A stretch of DNA of 23,768 nucleotides from Gemmatimonadota bacterium (GTDB taxonomy: Bacteria; Orphanbacterota; Orphanbacteria; Orphanbacterales; Orphanbacteraceae), in contig JABDJQ010000347.1 of the NCBI GenBank assembly GCA_013002425.1, positions 1 to 23,768 of the forward strand. Reading direction: 5' to 3'. The position numbers and the translations under genes were made by a program. Below the pieces are notes generated by a model that worked only from the letters and a program-made list of their open reading frames with translations, made no database searches and was not told where the DNA came from. Of the stretch, positions 21,609 through 23,768 are shown in pieces. Position 1 is the first letter of the stretch; each line of letters starts with the position of its first letter.

Positions 21609-21895
21609 CCCTCAGGCCAAGAGAGCGCCTTCTGAAAATCTGAACCGGGAATCCGCTAAGTCGTAGTCAGAAAAGGAGTTCCCCGGTGTACGATTTCTGC
21701 GCATCCCGCTCCTCCGCGCGCCCCTGCCCGCCCAGGGGCCAGGACGGTTGAATTTTTCCGGCCCCCGTTGCAAAAGCAGCCCGGTGGAATTGCAGATCGC
21801 GTCTCGCGGACGAGAGTTGTCTCCGTTTGCTCTCGGGGCAGGCGGGCCCTACAATAAGGTGCACAACGTGAGCGGAATCGAAGGGATGGAAGGCT
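21609..21895. other. Non-coding gap before the DUF512 gene
   Basis: About 287 bp without a credible gene. The left part is the upstream region of the small secreted gene (minus strand), with no clear promoter. The right part holds the promoter of the DUF512 gene. Confidence 0.6.
21827..21855 (+). promoter_or_regulatory. Putative promoter of the DUF512 gene
   Basis: TTGCTC (21827-21832) and TACAAT (21850-21855) are spaced 17 bp apart. The -10 matches five of six bases. The start codon follows about 40 bp downstream. Confidence 0.5.
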
Positions 21896-23236
21896 ATGGC
21901 GCGCGGCGTCCTGGTAGAAGAAGTAAAACCGGGGTCTCCCGGCCAGCTCGGCGGGATTCTGGCGGGCGACCGCCTGATCGAGGTGAACGGCCGTAAAGTC
22001 GACGACCACCTCGACATCCGGTTTCACGCCGCTACGCCCGGCGACGTCACGCTGAATATCCAGCGCACCGGGGAATCGCTCGAACTGACGCTCCCCGAAC
22101 AGCGATACCCTCTCCGGGGCATCACGTTCGAAGAGATCAAGACCAAGGTCTGCGGCAGCGCCTGCATCTTCTGTTTCATCGATCAGCTGCCCGACGGCGT
22201 CCGGAGCTCCCTCAAGGTCAAAGACGAAGATTATCGCCTCTCTTTCCTGCACGGGAACTATATGACGCTGAATACGCTCAAGGATCGCGACATCGAGCGT
22301 ATCTTCGAGCAGCGTCTCTCGCCCCTCTACGTATCGATACACTCCGTGGATCCCGAAGTCCGCGCGAAGATCCTGGGGCGCCCGCCGAAGCGGGAGCTCA
22401 TTCCGACGATCGAGACTCTCCTCGGCGGCGGCATCGAGCTGTACGGCCAGATCGTCCTCTGCCCGAAAGTGAACGACGGCGCGATTCTCGATGAAACGAT
22501 CGAAGTGCTTGCGGGGTATCACCCGGGCATGAAGGCGATCGCGGTCGTTCCGCTCGGCCTTTCCGCGCACCGGGACGCGAATCCGCTGCTCAGCCCCGTG
22601 ACGAAAGAAGTCGCGGGCCGGGTGCTCGACCAGATTCACGAGCATCAGGAACGGCTTCTGAAGGAGAAGGGAACGCGCTTCGTGTGGCCGGGGGACGAGT
22701 TCTTCCTGAAGGCCGAACGGCCGCTCCCCGATTCCGAATATTACGAGGCGTTCGATCAGTACGAAGACGGAATCGGCATGATCCGTTCGTTCACGAACGA
22801 ATTCGAGAAGGCGCTGACCGCCGTCTCTCATCGCACCCCGATCACGAAGAAACTCGCCATCGTCACGGGAACGCTTTTCGCGAAGACGCTCGAAGGCATG
22901 GTGGCGCGGCTGGCGGAACGAACCGGGATGGAACTGCGCGTAATCCCCGTGGCGAACGACTTTCTCGGACGCGCCATCAACGTGGCGGGCCTGCTCTGCG
23001 GCCAGGACATCGCGCGGGTGATTGCGGCCGAAGCGCCCGGCTGGGACGTGGCGATCCCGGCCGAAGTCGTGTCACGCGCGAACGGACTGCTGCTCGACGA
23101 CTGGAGTCCCGACCGGGTGAAGAGCGAAGGGAAGGCGAACGAGCTGTTCGTGGTAAACGGACCCGGCGATCTCGTGAGACTGCTCTGGGAAGGGCGATGC
23201 GAAGGGGCCGGAACGGCAACCTATCCGCACGTTTGA
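21896..23236 (+). CDS. PDZ and radical-SAM-type DUF512 protein
   Basis: The protein has 446 residues. An N-terminal PDZ-like domain (about 1-65) contains VEEVKPGSPGQLGGILAGDRLIEVNGR. A three-cysteine cluster C86-x3-C90-x2-C93 (CGSACIFCFIDQLPDG) follows, with the family's conserved FIDQ and SFLHGNYMTLN signatures (DYRLSFLHGNYMTLNTL). The DUF512 region follows, ending in a domain with VTGTLFAKTLEGMV and NDFLGRAINVAGLLCGQD. The cysteine spacing suits a 4Fe-4S cluster of radical-SAM type. The reaction of this widespread family is not known to me. Ribosome-site choices are AAGGG about ten bases upstream or GGAAGG two bases upstream. It is a single-gene transcript by appearance. Confidence 0.92.
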   Translation: MARGVLVEEVKPGSPGQLGGILAGDRLIEVNGRKVDDHLDIRFHAATPGDVTLNIQRTGESLELTLPEQRYPLRGITFEEIKTKVCGSACIFCFIDQLPDGVRSSLKVKDEDYRLSFLHGNYMTLNTLKDRDIERIFEQRLSPLYVSIHSVDPEVRAKILGRPPKRELIPTIETLLGGGIELYGQIVLCPKVNDGAILDETIEVLAGYHPGMKAIAVVPLGLSAHRDANPLLSPVTKEVAGRVLDQIHEHQERLLKEKGTRFVWPGDEFFLKAERPLPDSEYYEAFDQYEDGIGMIRSFTNEFEKALTAVSHRTPITKKLAIVTGTLFAKTLEGMVARLAERTGMELRVIPVANDFLGRAINVAGLLCGQDIARVIAAEAPGWDVAIPAEVVSRANGLLLDDWSPDRVKSEGKANELFVVNGPGDLVRLLWEGRCEGAGTATYPHV

Positions 23237-23267
23237 TTCGAAAAGGGAAGAACGCCGGCTCGCGGGA

Positions 23268-23768
23268 TCAGGGTGTGGCGCCGATGGCCCCGATCTGGTA
23301 GAGCCATCCGGCCGGTATCGTGATTCTGACGGTCTTCTCGTCGAGGGAAGGCTCGAGAGTGATTTCCCTGCCGTCCATGTCGCGCGCGACGATCTCCAGA
23401 AACGGGCCGATTCGTTTGTCCGTGTCGGGATCGTAGAACCCGATCGACTCGCCCTCTTTCCGCATCTCGAGCGCTGTCAGTATCTCCGAAATGATGACGA
23501 GATCGCCCCCTTCCCAGAGGGGATTCTCGGAGAACTGCCACACCTGGCGCACGTGATCCTGCCCGCCTTCGTATGCTTCGCGTATCAAGAGAGTACGCTG
23601 GTAAGCCACCTGGTCGCCGTCGCTGCCGAAGGACGAGCTCCCTTTGCTCTCCGTCCAGACCACCTGGCCTTTCGAGCCGTGCATCTCGACGATCCAGTAG
23701 GCGAACTGCTTCTCGTGATCGGTAAACTGCCAGATCAGCCCCTCGGGAATGAATTCGGCGTAGTAGCT
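23268..23768 (-). CDS. Unrecognised protein, C-terminal part (runs off the right edge)
   Basis: The reading frame stays open from the stop at 23268 to the window end, giving at least 166 residues. An internal ATG at 23684 is not the likely start because coding-like sequence (SYYAEFIPEGLIWQF) continues beyond it. The visible part mixes beta-rich segments (EITLEPSLDEKTVRITIP), aromatic residues and charged loops, with no membrane segment and no family I recognise. It converges on the DUF512 gene with 31 bp between stops. Confidence 0.7.
   Translation of the reverse strand, partial: SYYAEFIPEGLIWQFTDHEKQFAYWIVEMHGSKGQVVWTESKGSSSFGSDGDQVAYQRTLLIREAYEGGQDHVRQVWQFSENPLWEGGDLVIISEILTALEMRKEGESIGFYDPDTDKRIGPFLEIVARDMDGREITLEPSLDEKTVRITIPAGWLYQIGAIGATP

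Noticed and set aside
1..23768. tRNA, rRNA, CRISPR array or insertion sequence
   Set aside because: No cloverleaf, rRNA-like segment, regularly spaced repeats, transposase or flanking inverted repeats were noticed by reading; a tRNA scan would confirm this.

Overview
The window is GC-rich, gene-dense bacterial chromosome with 19 complete protein genes and one truncated at the right edge. I see no rRNA, tRNA, CRISPR array or insertion sequence. The large secreted peptidase ends in a FlgD-like / type-A sorting domain (the 'NRPNPFNP...' type). Together with GC content and frequent GTG/TTG starts, this suggests an uncultured lineage near the FCB group (Eisenbacteria-, Krumholzibacteria- or Latescibacteria-like). 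That placement is inference, not proof.

Layout. (1) 28-876 (+): a zinc-ribbon protein of unknown function. (2) 5525-910 (-): an operon of lone receiver protein, small membrane protein, MacA/HlyD-type adaptor and two MacB/FtsX-type permeases. No ATPase gene is present in the window. (3) 5807-8962 (+): a DnaE-family protein followed 27 bp later by lexA. The DnaE-like protein keeps the overall polymerase III alpha layout but has lost the catalytic aspartates and the PHP metal ligands. It ends in a sequence like a sliding-clamp binding peptide. (4) 10869-8985 (-): an N-terminally extended Nudix hydrolase and a GT4 glycosyltransferase. Divergent from them is an ADP-ribose-pyrophosphatase-like Nudix gene (10955-11503, +). 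(5) 11621-16433 (+): a tightly overlapped six-gene operon encoding a PqqD-like protein, an HprK-like P-loop protein, a lasso-B2-like transglutaminase-fold protein, a nucleotidyltransferase-fold protein, an ABC ATPase and an ABC-2 permease. It resembles RiPP maturation and export but has no visible precursor or cyclase gene. (6) 16498-18114 (+): a membrane-anchored sulfatase/alkaline-phosphatase superfamily protein. (7) 18237-21185 (+): a secreted gluzincin peptidase. It converges, across a shared hairpin terminator, on a small secreted aromatic-tailed protein (21527-21273, -). (8) 21896-23236 (+): a PDZ plus radical-SAM-type DUF512 protein. (9) the C-terminal part of an unrecognised protein at the right edge (-).

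The best candidate for an undescribed system is the dead-polymerase/lexA pair. The predicted catalytically inactive DnaE homologue sits where SOS mutasome genes often sit and carries a clamp-binding-like tail. This suggests a structural or adaptor role in DNA-damage tolerance, comparable in logic to inactive ImuB. The precursor-less PqqD/HprK/B2/nucleotidyltransferase/ABC operon is the second candidate.
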